The notes beneath the pieces are model-generated. The model made no database searches and was not told where the DNA came from. It was given only the letters and a program-made list of their open reading frames with translations. DNA of 64,000 nt from UBA7396 sp964527685. GTDB taxonomy: Bacteria; Patescibacteriota; Gracilibacteria; BD1-5; UBA6164. The translations under genes were made by a program, and so were the position numbers. The stretch spans positions 310,001 through 374,000 of the forward strand of contig CAZGOC010000001.1 of the NCBI GenBank assembly GCA_964527685.1, read 5' to 3'. Shown here one piece after another: positions 1 through 11,404 of the stretch; the first letter of the stretch is position 1, and every line of letters begins with the position of its first letter.

Positions 1-569
1 TTATTTTATCAAATTGGAAATTTGATACTCCTTTTTATGATATATTTTGTTGAAGCTGAACAATTGCTATTGAAGCAGCTTTGTTTGCTAAAAATATAGC
101 ACCTTGACTTTTTAGATACTTTGCTTTTGAAGATTGGAATTTACTCCCAGAAAATTATTTTCTAAATTTAAGAAAAGAAGCAAAAGAAAAAATTTTTGCA
201 AAAAATTATAATATTATAGCATCTGATATAGATGAAAATGTCTTATCTAAAGCAATACAAAATGCCAAAAATGCAAAAGTAGAGGACAGTATAAAGTTTG
301 ATTTAAAGGACTTTAAAGAATATAAAAATGAGTTATTATCATGAACTTTAGTTTCAAATCCTCCTTATTGACTTAGATTAAAAGAAGACAATATAAAAAA
401 TATGTATGAAAATATTGATTTTATATTACAAAAAAATAAAGATTTAAATTGATGAATTATCACTTCTTATGCTGAATTTAATCAAATAATTAATCAAAAA
501 AAATATAAAAATAGAAAGCTTTATAATTGAAATGAACTTGCTTATTTTTATTTAAAAAATAAAGTATAA
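1..569 (+). CDS. RlmL/Trm-G10-type 23S rRNA guanine-N2 methyltransferase, 5' end cut off
   Basis: C-terminal 188 codons of a class I SAM-dependent methyltransferase of the RlmL/UPF0020 type; the frame enters at base 3 and the start lies outside the window. What shows this is motif I, DIFCGSGTIAIEAAL, near the beginning and the N2-guanine catalytic motif NPPYG about residue 118, whose glycine is a TGA codon. Family members methylate guanine N2 in rRNA or tRNA; the THUMP domain expected at the N-terminus would be upstream. The gene ends 30 bp before mutL on the same strand, so the two may be co-transcribed. The exact target (23S G2445-like or tRNA G10) cannot be told from this fragment. Confidence 0.85.
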
Positions 570-599
570 AATATTTTTATTATAGATTATGTTTATCTT

Positions 600-2423
600 A
601 TGTGAAAAATAATAAAACTTGACAATTTACTTATAAATCAAATTTCTGCTTGAGAAGTAATAGAAAGACCTGTTTCAATAGTTAAAGAATTAGTTGAAAA
701 CTCTATAGATGCTTGTGCAACTGATATAAAAATAGAAATTAAAGAGTGATGAAAAACATATATTTGAGTTTGAGATAATTGAGAATGAATTTGAAAAAAA
801 GATTTAGAAATTTGCCTGCAAAAACATACAACTTCAAAAATAAAAAAAATTAATGATTTATTTAATATAATGACTTTTTGATTTCGTTGAGAGGCTTTAG
901 CTAGTATTTCATCTATTTCTCAATTTGAAATTTTAACTAAAACTATTGACAATATATCTTGAAATAAACTTACTTTTGACAATATAAATTGACAAAATAT
1001 AGAGAAAATTTCTTTTGAATGATGAACTTTAGTTATTGCAAAAAATATGTTTTATAACACTCCAGCAAGATTAAATTATTTAAAAACTACAAAAACTGAA
1101 TACTCTAAAATATTATCTTATTTAGAAAGTGTTTCTTTATCATACCCAAATATTTGATTTGAGTTTATTTCAGATGATAAAAAAGTATTTAAAAAAAATA
1201 TAAATGAAACTTTAAAAGAAAGGATTTATAGTGTTTATGGAGATGAGTTTATAGATAATATGATAGAAGTTGATTTAAAAACAGTTTGAATACATATAAC
1301 TTGATATATTACAACTCCAAAAATATCATTTGTAAATAAAAATAAGCAAAATTTATTTGTAAATAAAAGACCTATTACTTCTTTTTTGATTTCAAAAGCT
1401 ATTTTTGATGCTTATAATAGATTTATCCCTCACCAAAATCAACCAGGATATGTTTTAAATATTGAAGTTGACCCAACTATTATTGATGTAAATGTACATC
1501 CAAGAAAACAAGAAGTTAGATTTGAAAATGAACAAAATATTTTTAGAGCTGTTTATCATGCAATTTTAGATAATTTAGAGAAATCAGTTTTAATTAAAGA
1601 TGAAAATATTAATTTTTTAAAAGAAAATGATACTCAAACAAACTCTATTTTTCAAAATAATATTCCTCAAACAAAAAGTTATTATTCTTGAAGTTGAACC
1701 AAATTTAAGTCATATTCTCCCTATAAAGATACTTCTCCAAGCCCAAATCAAAGAAATATTATTGAAGCATTAAGTTTTACAAAAACTTTTTTAACTGAAG
1801 ATGAAACTCAAATAAATAATGATTTTGAAAATAATTGAGATTTGCATTATACAAAATTATGAAAAATAATATGACAAACTTTTAATAGCTACATAATAGT
1901 AGAAAAAGATAAAAAAATAATTATTTTTGACCAACATGCTTTAGCTGAAAGAATTATTTATGAAAAATTTGCAAATAATATAGAAAAATTAAATTCTCAA
2001 AAACTACTTTTTGGAGAAAATATAAAATTACTTTCAAAAGAGTATTTAATTTTTGAAAGTTATAAAGATATTTTTTTTAATATGTGATTTGAGATAGAAG
2101 ATATGTGAAATGATATAATAAATATTTCTTCAATTCCTGATTTTATAAAAAAAGAAAATTTAAAAGAAATTGTTTTAAATATTTTACAAGATATTGAATT
2201 ATGAAAAACAAAAAACTTTAAATCAATTGATGAAATAAAAAATAAAATTTGGGCCTATACTGCTTGTAGAAGTGCTATAAAATTTTGAAATAAATTAAAT
2301 TTATTTGAGATAAATAAACTATTAAATGATGCTTATGATTGATATAGTCTTACTTGTCCACATGGAAGACCTGTAATTTTTGAGATAGATTTAGAAGAGC
2401 TAAAAAATAAATATGAAAGGTAA
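600..2423 (+). CDS. mutL: DNA mismatch repair protein MutL (endonuclease type)
   Basis: 607 residues, normal MutL length. The N-terminal GHKL ATPase carries the magnesium site in KELVENSIDA, then DNGEGIGKKDL and GFRGEALASI; several of these glycines are TGA. The C-terminal domain holds DQHALAERIIYE from residue 444, which fits the DQHA(X)2E(X)4E metal motif of nicking MutL proteins, and ends with CPHGRP. MutL couples mismatch recognition by MutS to strand removal; the motif implies it cuts DNA itself, as in bacteria without MutH. ATG at 600 is the first start in frame. A strong hairpin terminator follows the stop within 2 bp. MutS is not in this window. Confidence 0.97.
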
Positions 2424-2459
2424 AAAAGACTAGTTTTTAAAAAAACTAGTCTTTTTTTT
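2424..2459. terminator. Bidirectional intrinsic terminator between mutL and the convergent exported-protein gene
   Basis: A 14-bp inverted repeat (arms AAAGACTAGTTTTT and its complement at 2425-2438 and 2441-2454) with a T run on one side and an A run on the other. It begins at the mutL stop and overlaps the stop of the convergent gene, so it can end both transcripts. Confidence 0.85.
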
Positions 2460-3189
2460 AACTTCATTCAGCACTTTTTGTTTTAGAAGGCCATTTTTTC
2501 CAAATTCTTTCTAAATATCATACATTTACCATAATTATTTCAAGTAATTTATCATATTTGTTTCTTTCTTTTTGCATATAGGTTTTGTCCTCATCTTTTT
2601 TTATTTGAGATTTATTTAGCTTTAATATATCGTATCAAATTTGTTTATTTATCTCAAGTTTTGATGATATAAAACTTTTACAATTTGATTCTTGCAAAAA
2701 ATATGGAATTGATTCTTTAGCTGGAATAGTTCATCAAAAACAATCAATAGTTTTTTTTAAGATACTATCATTATTATCATCTCAAACCTTACAATGTTTT
2801 ATATATTTTTCTCAAAATTCTCAATATATAGAAAATTTATCTTCAAGCAAGTCAATTCGGTTTGTAAATGGCTCTTTAGCATCTTTTCCAAAATAATAAT
2901 TTTTATTTTCTTGTAGGTTTTTAAAAAAAGTATCTACATCTTTGTCTATTTTTTTAAAATCTTTGTCTAAAATGATTTGAGACATTATTTCAAAATAATT
3001 ATTACTAGCTATACACACAAAATCTTCTATAGATCTAGTGTTTCATGATTTATTTGCTTCTAAACATTCCTCAAATTCTTGCTTATATTGACACATATCA
3101 GAAACAACTAATTTATCTTGAGCAAATGTATTTGAGTGTATTAAGATAAAAATTATAAAAATACTAATTAATTTATTTATAAACTTCAT
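2458..3189 (-). CDS. Exported protein of unknown function
   Basis: 243 residues with a clear signal peptide (lysine, hydrophobic run ISIFIIFILI, then SNTFAQ just before a likely cleavage site). The mature part is soluble-looking, charged and contains several cysteines (about six), one pair near MCQYKQEFEECLEA and others near the middle, which could form disulfides outside the membrane. I recognise no family. It is the distal gene of a minus-strand run with the small membrane protein at 3193 (3 bp apart) and hsp20 at 3445, so the three probably form one operon read from the region around 3900. One CGA codon occurs in frame (in FTN-CGA-IDLL). Confidence 0.75.
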
Positions 3190-3192
3190 AAA

Positions 3193-3435
3193 TTATTTTT
3201 TAGAAAATATTCATACAATAAAAGCAATACTTTTTCAAAATATAGCAAAAGCTTTTTTACTTGCTTTATTTCAAATAGGAATTATTTTGCTTTTTAAATC
3301 TTTTGTAACTTCTTTTCATTTATCTGTTTGACTTGCTCATATAATTGATGCAACAGCTGATCAAATAATTATTCAAGTAACAAGTTTATCTACTTTTTTA
3401 ACTCATCTATCAAGGTTTTTATTTTTTTTAAACAT
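3193..3435 (-). CDS. Small membrane protein, unknown
   Basis: 80 residues. A charged N-terminus (MFKKNKNLDRW) precedes a hydrophobic stretch with the small-residue run GIIIGSAVASIIG, and a second hydrophobic segment lies near the C-terminus (AFAIFGKSIAFIVGIF). Two membrane passes or one pass plus an amphipathic helix are possible. It sits between hsp20 (9 bp upstream) and the exported protein gene (3 bp downstream), which supports real coding and joint transcription. No family recognised. Confidence 0.6.
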
Positions 3436-3444
3436 AAATTTTAA

Positions 3445-3876
3445 TTATCATTCTATTTTATTTATTTTAACTACTTTTGAGTCAAATTTCATTTTTGGTA
3501 TAGAGATTATAAGTAAATTATTTTCCATATAAGCTCTTATTTTATTTAATGCTAGATTTTCTGGTAAAATTATATTTCTAACAAATTTTCAAAAAAATAC
3601 TTCTGAATTTTTGGAAATAATTCATTCTATATTGTATTCTTCTGGTTTTTCTCTATTTCATTTTAGTGTTAAAATGGTTTTATTTATAGAAATATCTATT
3701 TTTTCTTGTTCAACTCAAGCAATTGGTGCAATTATATATATTTCATCTTCTGCTTCAAGTACATCAAGTGCTATTTGTCAAACTTCCTCATCTAAAACTT
3801 CTTCTTTTGTATCAACTACTTCTAAATCTATATCAGGTGATTTTTCATTATCTGAAACTCAAAAAAATTTAAACAT
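3445..3876 (-). CDS. Hsp20/alpha-crystallin-type small heat shock protein
   Basis: 143 residues, usual size for bacterial Hsp20. After an acidic N-terminal 45 residues the alpha-crystallin domain can be read: EIYIIAPIAGVEQEKIDISI, then LTLKGNREKP, the strand FFGKFVRNIILPENL and the ending NNLLIISIPK, in the expected order with the GKFxRxxxLP signature. Small heat shock proteins hold unfolded proteins in the cytoplasm. The C-terminal IxI anchor is not obvious; KVVKINKIEG is the nearest match. It heads a minus-strand group of three genes and faces the pilC promoter across a 102-bp gap. Start is the first ATG of the frame after stops upstream. Confidence 0.85.
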
Positions 3877-3920
3877 AAAAACTACTAAAAAAATAAAAAT
3901 TTATTATATTATAGAAATTT

Positions 3921-3949
3921 TTGTAAAAAAACAAATTAAATGATATAAT
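3921..3949 (+). promoter_or_regulatory. Promoter of the first pilC gene
   Basis: TTGTAA at 3921-3926 and a perfect TATAAT at 3944-3949 are separated by 17 bp, with a TGA just before the -10. The start codon of pilC lies 30 bp downstream. The same two hexamers at the same spacing recur at 8502-8530. Confidence 0.65.
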
Positions 3950-3978
3950 AATACTAAATTTAAATATAAAAACAAAAA

Positions 3979-5106
3979 ATGGATCTTAATAAAGTAAAAA
4001 AAATAGATTATATAGATTATATTAAAAATATTTTTTTAAATAAAAGTATTAAAATATCTCAAAAGCAAAAAATATCTTTTTTTGACTCTTTATTTAATTT
4101 ACTTAGTTCTTGAATACCAATAACTAATTCTTTATCTATTTTATCATATCAAACAAAAGATAAAAATTTAAAACAAATTATTTTAAAAATTTCAAAAGAT
4201 TTAAGTAAATGAAGAAAAATGTCTGAATCATTTGCTGATTATGAAAAAAGTTTTTCATTTTTTGATATTTATATGATAAAAATGTGAGAATTAACTTGAA
4301 AAGTATCATCTAGTTGTGAAAGTATAAAAAATAGAGAAGAAAAAAATGCAGAATTAAAATCTAAAGTAATTTGAGCTTTAATTTATCCAATGATTGTTGT
4401 TAGTTTGTCAATAATGATGATAATTTGATTTATGACATTTGTAATACCAAAAGTTCAAAAAATGTATGATGATGCTAAAGTAAATTTACCATCTTTAACA
4501 CAAAATGTAATAAATATTTCAGAATTTTTACAAAATAATTACATAGTTTTAATTATTATATTTATATGTTTAATTTGATGATTAATTACTTTTAAAAATC
4601 ACTCTCAAACAAAAATATATTTTGATAAATATGTTTTAAAAATTCCTTTATTTTGAAGTTTAATTAAAAAACAAATCTTAGTTGTCTTTACTAATACTTT
4701 ATGAACTTTATTGCAAAATTGAATAAATATAAATGAGGCTTTAGATATTTCAAAAAAATCAATAGATAATGCATATTATGAAAAAAGGATTTGAGAAATT
4801 ACAAGTGAAATTAGTGAATGAATACCACTTAGTGAAAGTATGTGAATTAAGAAATTAAAAGATGGAATAGAGGATGATTATTTTCCTATAGAACTTGCTT
4901 CAATAGTTAAAATATGAGAACAAACTTGAAAACTACCACATTTGTTATTAAATATTTGAAATAAATTTAATAGAGAAATTGATACAATTGTAAAATGACT
5001 TTCAACAGCTATTGAACCAATAGTTATTATTGTTGTTTGAATTATTGTTTGAACTTTAGTTATGGCTATATTGTTACCATTTTTTAATATGGTAAATGTT
5101 ATGTAA
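3979..5106 (+). CDS. pilC: Type IV pilus inner-membrane platform protein PilC/GspF, copy 1
   Basis: 375 residues with the two-fold GspF layout: a cytoplasmic four-helix domain (FFDSLFNLLSSGIPITNSLS, later MGELTGKVSSS), a membrane segment near 140-165 ending FVIPKVQKMYDD, a second membrane segment near 190-210, then the repeated cytoplasmic domain (TLGTLLQNGININEALDISK, IGEQTGKLPHLL) and a C-terminal membrane helix. GspF/PilC anchors the PilB/PilT motors at the base of type IV pili. No other pilus gene is adjacent; a second pilC lies at 17657. Its 3' end overlaps the convergent pseudouridine synthase by 8 bp. Function confident, partner genes unknown. Confidence 0.92.
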
Positions 5107-6037
5107 TTTTAAGATCAATATCTCAAATAATTTTTTTAAAATCATCTTTTAGCCTAGCATAAAAAAGGTGATTTTTTTCATATATTTCAATTTCTAATTT
5201 ATATGAATGAAGAGCTTGTCTAGTTAATCAATATCTTTTTAAAACTTCCTCATTTACTTTTTTGTTTCAATAAACTTTATCTCAAATAATAGGATGTCAA
5301 ATACTTGATAAATGAACTCTTATTTGATGAGTTCTTCAAGTTTCTATTTTTACTTCAACTAAAGAATATTTTTCATCAATTATTTTTATAAGTTTTACTT
5401 TTGAAATAGCGATTTTTTGATTAATTCAATTTTTTGTAGTCATTTTAATTCTATTATTTGGGTCTCTTCAAATATAACTTTCTATAATAAAATTATTTTC
5501 TTTAATAATTCAATTAACAATAGCTAAATAATATTTTCAAATTTTTTCTCTTTTTTTTATTAAATCCTGTAAATATAGCATCATTTTATCATTTTTTGCT
5601 ATCATAATTAACCCTGAAGTATCTTTATCAAGCCTATGAACTATCCCAGGTCTTTCAACTCAACCAATTCAAGATAAATCTTTTATATGGTACAATAAAG
5701 CATTAACTAAAGTTCAAGTTTTTCAGTCTTCTCATGGAGTTGGATGAGAATTTATTCAAGCATCTTTGTTTATAATTGCAAGATTTTGGTCTTCATAAAC
5801 TATGTCTAGAGGAATATTTTCTTTTTCTATTTCTAATTTTTTTGTAAATACTTCAATACTTAACTCGTCTTTAAAGTCAATTTTTATATTTTTTTTAATA
5901 ATATTATTATTTACTTTTACTTGTCAATTGTCAATCATTTTTTGTATATAACTTCTTGAAAAATCACTTAAAAGAGCAGATAAATATATATCTACTCTTT
6001 GTTTTTTTTCTAAATAATTACAAAAATTTATATTCAT
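5099..6037 (-). CDS. RluD-family 23S rRNA pseudouridine synthase
   Basis: 312 residues. An S4 RNA-binding domain at about 10-50 (VDIYLSALLSDFSRSYIQKM) is followed by the RluA/RluD catalytic domain with HRLDKDTSGLI, the catalytic aspartate near residue 137, and the later GRTHQIRVHLSSIGHPIIGD motif. Such enzymes isomerise specific uridines of 23S rRNA; the S4 domain makes the RluD/RluC type more likely than RluA. It follows the small acidic gene at 6042 with 4 bp between them, so both are probably one transcript. The 3' end overlaps pilC. Confidence 0.92.
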
Positions 6038-6041
6038 AAAA

Positions 6042-6431
6042 TTATAATCAAAGTGATTTTTTAATATCATCTATTTTTTGTTCATCTTTTCATTCTTCAT
6101 CTTTTTTTGCTAATTCTAAAGAGTATAACTCTCATAACTCTATCCATTCTTCTTGTTGCTTTACAAGCAATTTTTTTATATCTTCAGGATGTTCTTGTAC
6201 TAGTTCCCTAAATTTTTCTCTTTCTTCTAAAAATACTTTTTTAAGTTCATCAAATTGAAATTGAGACAACTCAGGAACAGCATCTATAACTCTTTTTTTC
6301 TCTGTTAAACTTAAAGATAAAGATCATTTTAATAAATCAAGAAACTCTTCTTCATCAACCTCTATTTCTTCTAAATGAAGTTTTAATAAGTCTAATACAA
6401 GTAAATCTACTCACTCTTTAGATGTGTCCAT
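6042..6431 (-). CDS. Small acidic helical protein, unknown
   Basis: 129 residues, mostly charged and helix-forming, with many glutamates (EEIEVDEEEFLDLL, FLEEREKFRELVQEHPEDIK). No signal peptide or membrane span. It lies 4 bp upstream of the pseudouridine synthase gene on the same strand, so it is the first gene of that pair. The C-terminal part looks like a coiled coil. I do not recognise a family. Confidence 0.65.
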
Positions 6432-6664
6432 ATTTTTTAATTAAAAAATTATTTTTTTATTATTATAGCAAAAAAAATAAAAACTCAAATTTTTGTTAAT
6501 TTAAAAATAATTAGTATTTTTCATAAAAGAAATAATAAGTATATATAATATCTATTAACTAATGAATTTTATTATGTATTATATCTATGTATGTGTGATC
6601 ATAATTTTTTATTTGCATTTTTTATAAAAAATTTATTATATAAGTATTTATCATTTAACTATTT

Positions 6665-7123
6665 ATGTTTATGGGAAATGAAAATGCAAAGTCAAGATTT
6701 ATTTGATCAAATTGGGTGCCTATTTTTATTTGAGTTATATTTGTATTCATTTTTTATGTAAGTTATTTTCTTTTTTGAATTAAAAAACCTTTAGAAATAA
6801 GTAGTTATACAATTTTAGATTTTGCTGAAAAATATTGAGTTTTTATTCCTTTAGTTTACTGAATTTTATCTATAATCGTTTTGTATTTATTATATTTCAT
6901 TAAATGGATTGTGAGATTAAATTTTTGGATTGTTAATTTCATACTTTTACTCTTAGTTTTTTGATTTAATTTGTTTTTGTGAATCCAATTAGTATATTTT
7001 GAACCTAGATTTACAGATGTGGCTATTTTTATTATTGATGGTTATGCAAAACATATTATATATGCGAGTATTTGAAGTTTATTATTTATATTTTTAAGTA
7101 TTTTTATAAAGAAAAATACTTAA
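6665..7123 (+). CDS. Polytopic membrane protein at the head of the T4SS-like operon
   Basis: 152 residues with four hydrophobic segments (near PIFIGVIFVFIFYVSYFLF, VLYLLYFI, FWIVNFILLLLVFWF and the C-terminal LLFIFLSIFI). Both arginine/lysine placement and length suggest an integral inner-membrane protein. A second in-frame ATG two codons on could be the true start. It stands 25 bp before the lipoprotein gene and opens the run that continues with the TraG-like ATPase and the VirB2-like proteins, so a role in that machine is inferred from position only. Confidence 0.65.
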
Positions 7124-7148
7124 ATTTTTATCATTTAATTATCAATAT

Positions 7149-8450
7149 ATGAAATCTATTAAAAAAATCTCAATCTTAATGTTTTTATTATTTTGATTAA
7201 CTTCTTGTGATTCTATTTTATCTTGAGTTTGAAATCTTATGTGTAAGTGGGCTCCAGACACTGATCATTGTTATCAATTTACTGCAGTTCAATCAGGATC
7301 TCCTGATGCTTGTGAAAAAGTAAAATGAACAAAATTTAAAGATACTGGTAGTAATCCACCAAGAGATAAATGTTATTTACAAATTGCTCAAAATAAACAA
7401 GATTATACTATTTGCTCAAAAATAAAATGATGATCTATGTCATATACAAAAAGCGAATGTGAAGCTGGAGTTTGACAAAAATTATTATCTGAAAGTATTT
7501 CAAAAGATGATATAAATTGATGTAATAAAATAGAAAAAATACCTAATTTATCTACTGTTTACAATGATTGTGTTTGACAATTAGCTACAAAAGAAAAACT
7601 TGATAATAAAGATACAAAAATAAATGATTTAATTGAAACACTTAAATCTAACCCTTGAGATAAAGAATTAAAAAAAGAATTAGCAGATTTAAAAAAACAA
7701 AAAGAAATTACTTACAATATGATGTCCCCTAATCAAAAACAAGATTATTTTAAATCAAAAAGAGAAGAAATAATGGCAGATATTGAAGATGATGATGTTA
7801 AATCTGCTATTTCAAAGGAATATACTGCTTATAAGGCAAATGAAACAAATATAAATAATATGCTTGATAAACTACAAGAAATTACAAAAAAACAAGAACT
7901 TATAAAATCTGCTGATGAAAAAGCTAACCAGTTAACTGACCAAATAAAAGAACAATTAGGATGAATTGTTAATGATAAGCAAGATGAAATTATTGAAAAA
8001 ATGTGAGATAAAGCAAAAGAGTGGATTGAGGAAAATGGTTGAAAAGATTTAAAAAGATCATTATGAGATTTAGAATGGGCAATGTGAAAATATGAAAAAT
8101 GATCAAAAATGTATGAAGATGCTAAATGAAAATATGATAAATTAAAGTGAGCTTATGATGAAATTATGTGAGTTTATAATAGAATTGATGAGGTAAATAA
8201 AATGGTTGCTGAATGAAAAATTGATGGATGAAAAGCAAAAGTTTTAAAATGAGCAGTTTTACTTGATAAATGACTAGAATATGCAACTGAATATGTGCCA
8301 GTATTTGGTAGCACCATTTCAACTATTTCAAAAGAAACATTCTGAACAGTTATAGAACTTGCAAAAAAAAGAGCAGAAAGAAGTACTGCAATTGAAAAAT
8401 GTTTTGATGATCCAGCCAACTGTGATACTGATAAAATAAGTGGATATTAA
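7149..8450 (+). CDS. Cys-rich lipoprotein with long helical region
   Basis: 433 residues. The signal ends in the lipobox LTSC, cysteine 20 being the lipid site. About 130 residues follow with many cysteines (LMCKWAPDTDHC, DACEKVKG, DKCYLQ, YTICSKIKGG, SECEAG), suggesting disulfide-bonded repeats on the cell surface. The middle is a long charged helical or coiled-coil region (near NDLIETLKSNPGDKELKKEL), and the rest is glycine-spaced helices. Family unknown. It is 116 bp upstream of the TraG-like ATPase, with a strong promoter in that gap. A lipoprotein in this place could be the outer part of the secretion-like apparatus; that is inference. Confidence 0.7.
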
Positions 8451-8501
8451 AAAACATAAAAAAATTTTATTGTATCTACTATTTTAAATATAAATATTTT
8501 C

Positions 8502-8530
8502 TTGTAATTTTTATAAAAATATGTTATAAT
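8502..8530 (+). promoter_or_regulatory. Promoter before the TraG-like ATPase gene
   Basis: TTGTAA at 8502-8507 and TATAAT at 8525-8530, spacing 17 bp. It would start transcription about 30 bp before the ATPase ATG at 8567 and drive the four genes down to the terminator at 13649. Confidence 0.65.
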
Positions 8531-8566
8531 AGCAAGGAAATTAAAAACTAAAAAACATATTTTTAT

Positions 8567-11380
8567 ATGAAAATAATATATATTATAATTTGATACCGAG
8601 CTACAATTAATCTTACTTCTGCTGGTTTAATAGATGCCTCTAAAAGATTTGAAACAAATAAAAATGTTGAAAAAACAACTAGTAGTGATTGAGTTGGCTT
8701 TTGGGGATCATTAAATGATATATTTTATTATACTCTACTTTTAATAATTATTTTTGTAGTTTGACTTTTAGTTTTAAAAATAGTTAGAATTTTTTATGAA
8801 ATAAGCATATATAAAAAACTTGTTTATTTAAAAATCACTCTACCAAAAGCTGATTCAAAACTTGATAAAGAAAAAGAAACAAAAAAAGATTTTAAAGAAA
8901 AAATTTGAATGATGAGTATGTATTATAAAGCTATTCATAAACTTTCAAATGTTTGATTAAAAGATAGTTTTTTAGATTTTATATTTGATCACTCAAAAAT
9001 ATCACTTGAACTAGTATATGAAAATTGAGAATTAAGTTTTTATATAATTACTTTACCTGAATATGTAAATGTAGTTTCACAACATATTACTTCTATTTAT
9101 AACGATGCAGAAGTTAGAATTATTGACAAAGAAAAAGAATACATTGATATAAAGCCTTTTTGATATACTCTAAGAGCAGCATCACTGTCAAAATTAAATG
9201 ATGATGTTTATCCAATAAAATCATTTAAATATTTAGAAGATGATCCATTAAATAACTTTACAAATGTATTTTCTTCTTTAGATAAAGAAGATAAAGCAGT
9301 TTATCAAATTGTTATAAAACCGATTTGATCAAAATGGAATAAAAAAGCAAAAAATGCAGCCTCTTTAGTTGCTAAATGAGAATATAAAAAATCAAGAAAT
9401 ATACCATTTTTAGATTTTTTTTGGAATCCTATAGTTGCTTTAGTTCAATGAACGGATAGTATGATAAAAGAAAGTTGAGCTCCAGGTGCTACTTCTTGAG
9501 ATAGTTATAAAATATTTAATCAAGCTGAAACTGAAAGTCATAAAATTATGTGAGAATCACGAGGGCAACCATGATTTAGAACATCTATTAGAATGCTTGT
9601 TTCATCAAAAAAACCTATAAAAGCAAAAGAATGAGTACATGCTGTAATAGCTTCATCATCTATTTTTACTGATGAATACAACAATGCTCTTGACAATCCT
9701 CAATCATATGAAGATTGATTGTATTTTTTATTTACTCCTATTAGATATTTTGCTTTTAAGATGAAATTTTTATGATTTTTTCAATGAGTTTCAATTTTTT
9801 CATCAGACGAATTATCAACACTTTATCATTTTCCAGATATAAATTATAATAAATCACCAATAATTAATTGGCTTGATTATAAAAAACTAGCTCCACCACA
9901 TAATTTAAAATTTCCAAGCGAACCTTGTATATTAGAAGAAAAAGTAAAAGTTTGAACTAAAGAAGTAATTGATGAAACAACTTGAGAAAAAAAGACAGAA
10001 GATATTTTTGAATTAAAAAAAGTTCATAGATATTTAGGTGGTTTTCCTGTTTATAAAGATGGGGTTTTAATGTGATATAATGAATATAGAAATAAAAAAA
10101 TACCTATATATTTTGATAAAAAAGATAGAGGAAGACATCATTATATTATTTGAAAATCTTGAGGATGAAAGTCAGTATTTATTTGATATCTTGCTCGTCA
10201 AGATATGTGGAATTGAGATTGACTTTGAGTTATAGACCCACACTGAGATTTAGTTGAAGATATTTTAGCTTTTACTCCAAAAGAAAGAGCTCGTGATACT
10301 ATAGTTTTTGACCCAGCTGATGATGAATATCCAATGGGATTAAATATGCTTGAAGTTATTTCTACTGACATAGAAAATAGAAAAAGAGAAATGGATAGAG
10401 CTGCAATGGATGCTACTGAAATATTTATAAAAATATTTTGAGATGAGATTTTTGGGCCTCGTATACAGCATTATTTTAGAAACTGATGTTTAACTTTGAT
10501 GGAAGATGTTGAAGATTGAGGAACTTTGATAGATGTGCCTAGACTTTTTGTAGATGATTGATTTATGAAATACAAAACTTCAAAAATTACAAACCCTGTA
10601 GTAAAATCATTTTGGGAGCATGAATATGCAAATACTTGAGATAGAGAAAAACAAGAGATGATTCCTTATTTTTCTTCAAAGTTTGGTCCATTTATTACAA
10701 ATACAACTATTAGAAATATTATAGGTCAGCCAAAATCTGCTTTTAATATAAGAGATATTATGGACAATAAAAAAGCACTTTTAGTAAATTTATCAAAATG
10801 AAAAATTTGAGCTTTAAATGCACAACTTTTATGATTAATTTTTGTTTCAAAAGTAAATATGGCAGCTATGTCTAGAGCAGATATGCCAGAGTCAGAAAGA
10901 AAAGATTTTTTTATGTATGTAGATGAATTTCAAAACTTTGCTACAGAAACTTTTTGAGAAATATTATCTGAAGCAAGAAAGTATAAACTTGCTTTAATAA
11001 TGGCTCATCAATTTATAGCTCAAATATGATGAAGTTGAGCTAAAAAATGAGATAAACCATCTATAAAAGATGCAGTATTTTGAAATGCTTGAACTATTAT
11101 GTCATTTAAAGTTTGAGCTGAAGATGCGGAGTATTTAGAAAAAGAATATGCTCCACTTTTATCACAACAAGATATAATTGGTATTGCAAATTTTACAACT
11201 TATGTTAAACTAAATATAAATAATGCTACAACTCGTCCATTTGATATGAAAACACTTTGGGATAATAATTATAAAAACACTGAAGCAGCAAAAATAATAA
11301 AAGAATACTCAAGAAAAAAATATTGAAGAAAGAAAAAATATGTTGATATGGAGATTGAGGCAAGACTTTGAATAACTTAA
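8567..11380 (+). CDS. TraG/VirD4-HerA-like membrane ATPase of a type IV secretion-like system
   Basis: 937 residues. One strong membrane segment lies at about 52-76. A large N-terminal part of about 400 residues of CPR type follows, then the motor: P-loop GKSGGGKS at 529-536 (three of its glycines are TGA or GGA), the coupling-protein signature GVIDPHGDLVEDIL just after, and Walker B YVDEFQNF at 784-791 followed by SEARKYKLALIMAHQF. These are the hallmarks of TraG/VirD4 and HerA hexameric pumps that move DNA or protein across membranes. No relaxase or VirB4/VirB11 is near. An in-frame CGA occurs in GES-CGA-GQPG. The first 20 residues are atypical, so a later start is possible. Confidence 0.88.
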
Positions 11381-11404
11381 AAAATATAAATTAATTATTT
11401 ATTT

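Noticed and set aside
3611..3943. Plus-strand reading frame of 110 codons over hsp20
   Set aside because: Shadow of the alpha-crystallin gene on the minus strand; its sequence is Ser/Ile-rich without motif.
6562..6627. Small ORF (21 codons) upstream of the membrane protein at 6665
   Set aside because: Hydrophobic AT-rich frame without ribosome-binding site or conservation evidence; probably leader DNA.
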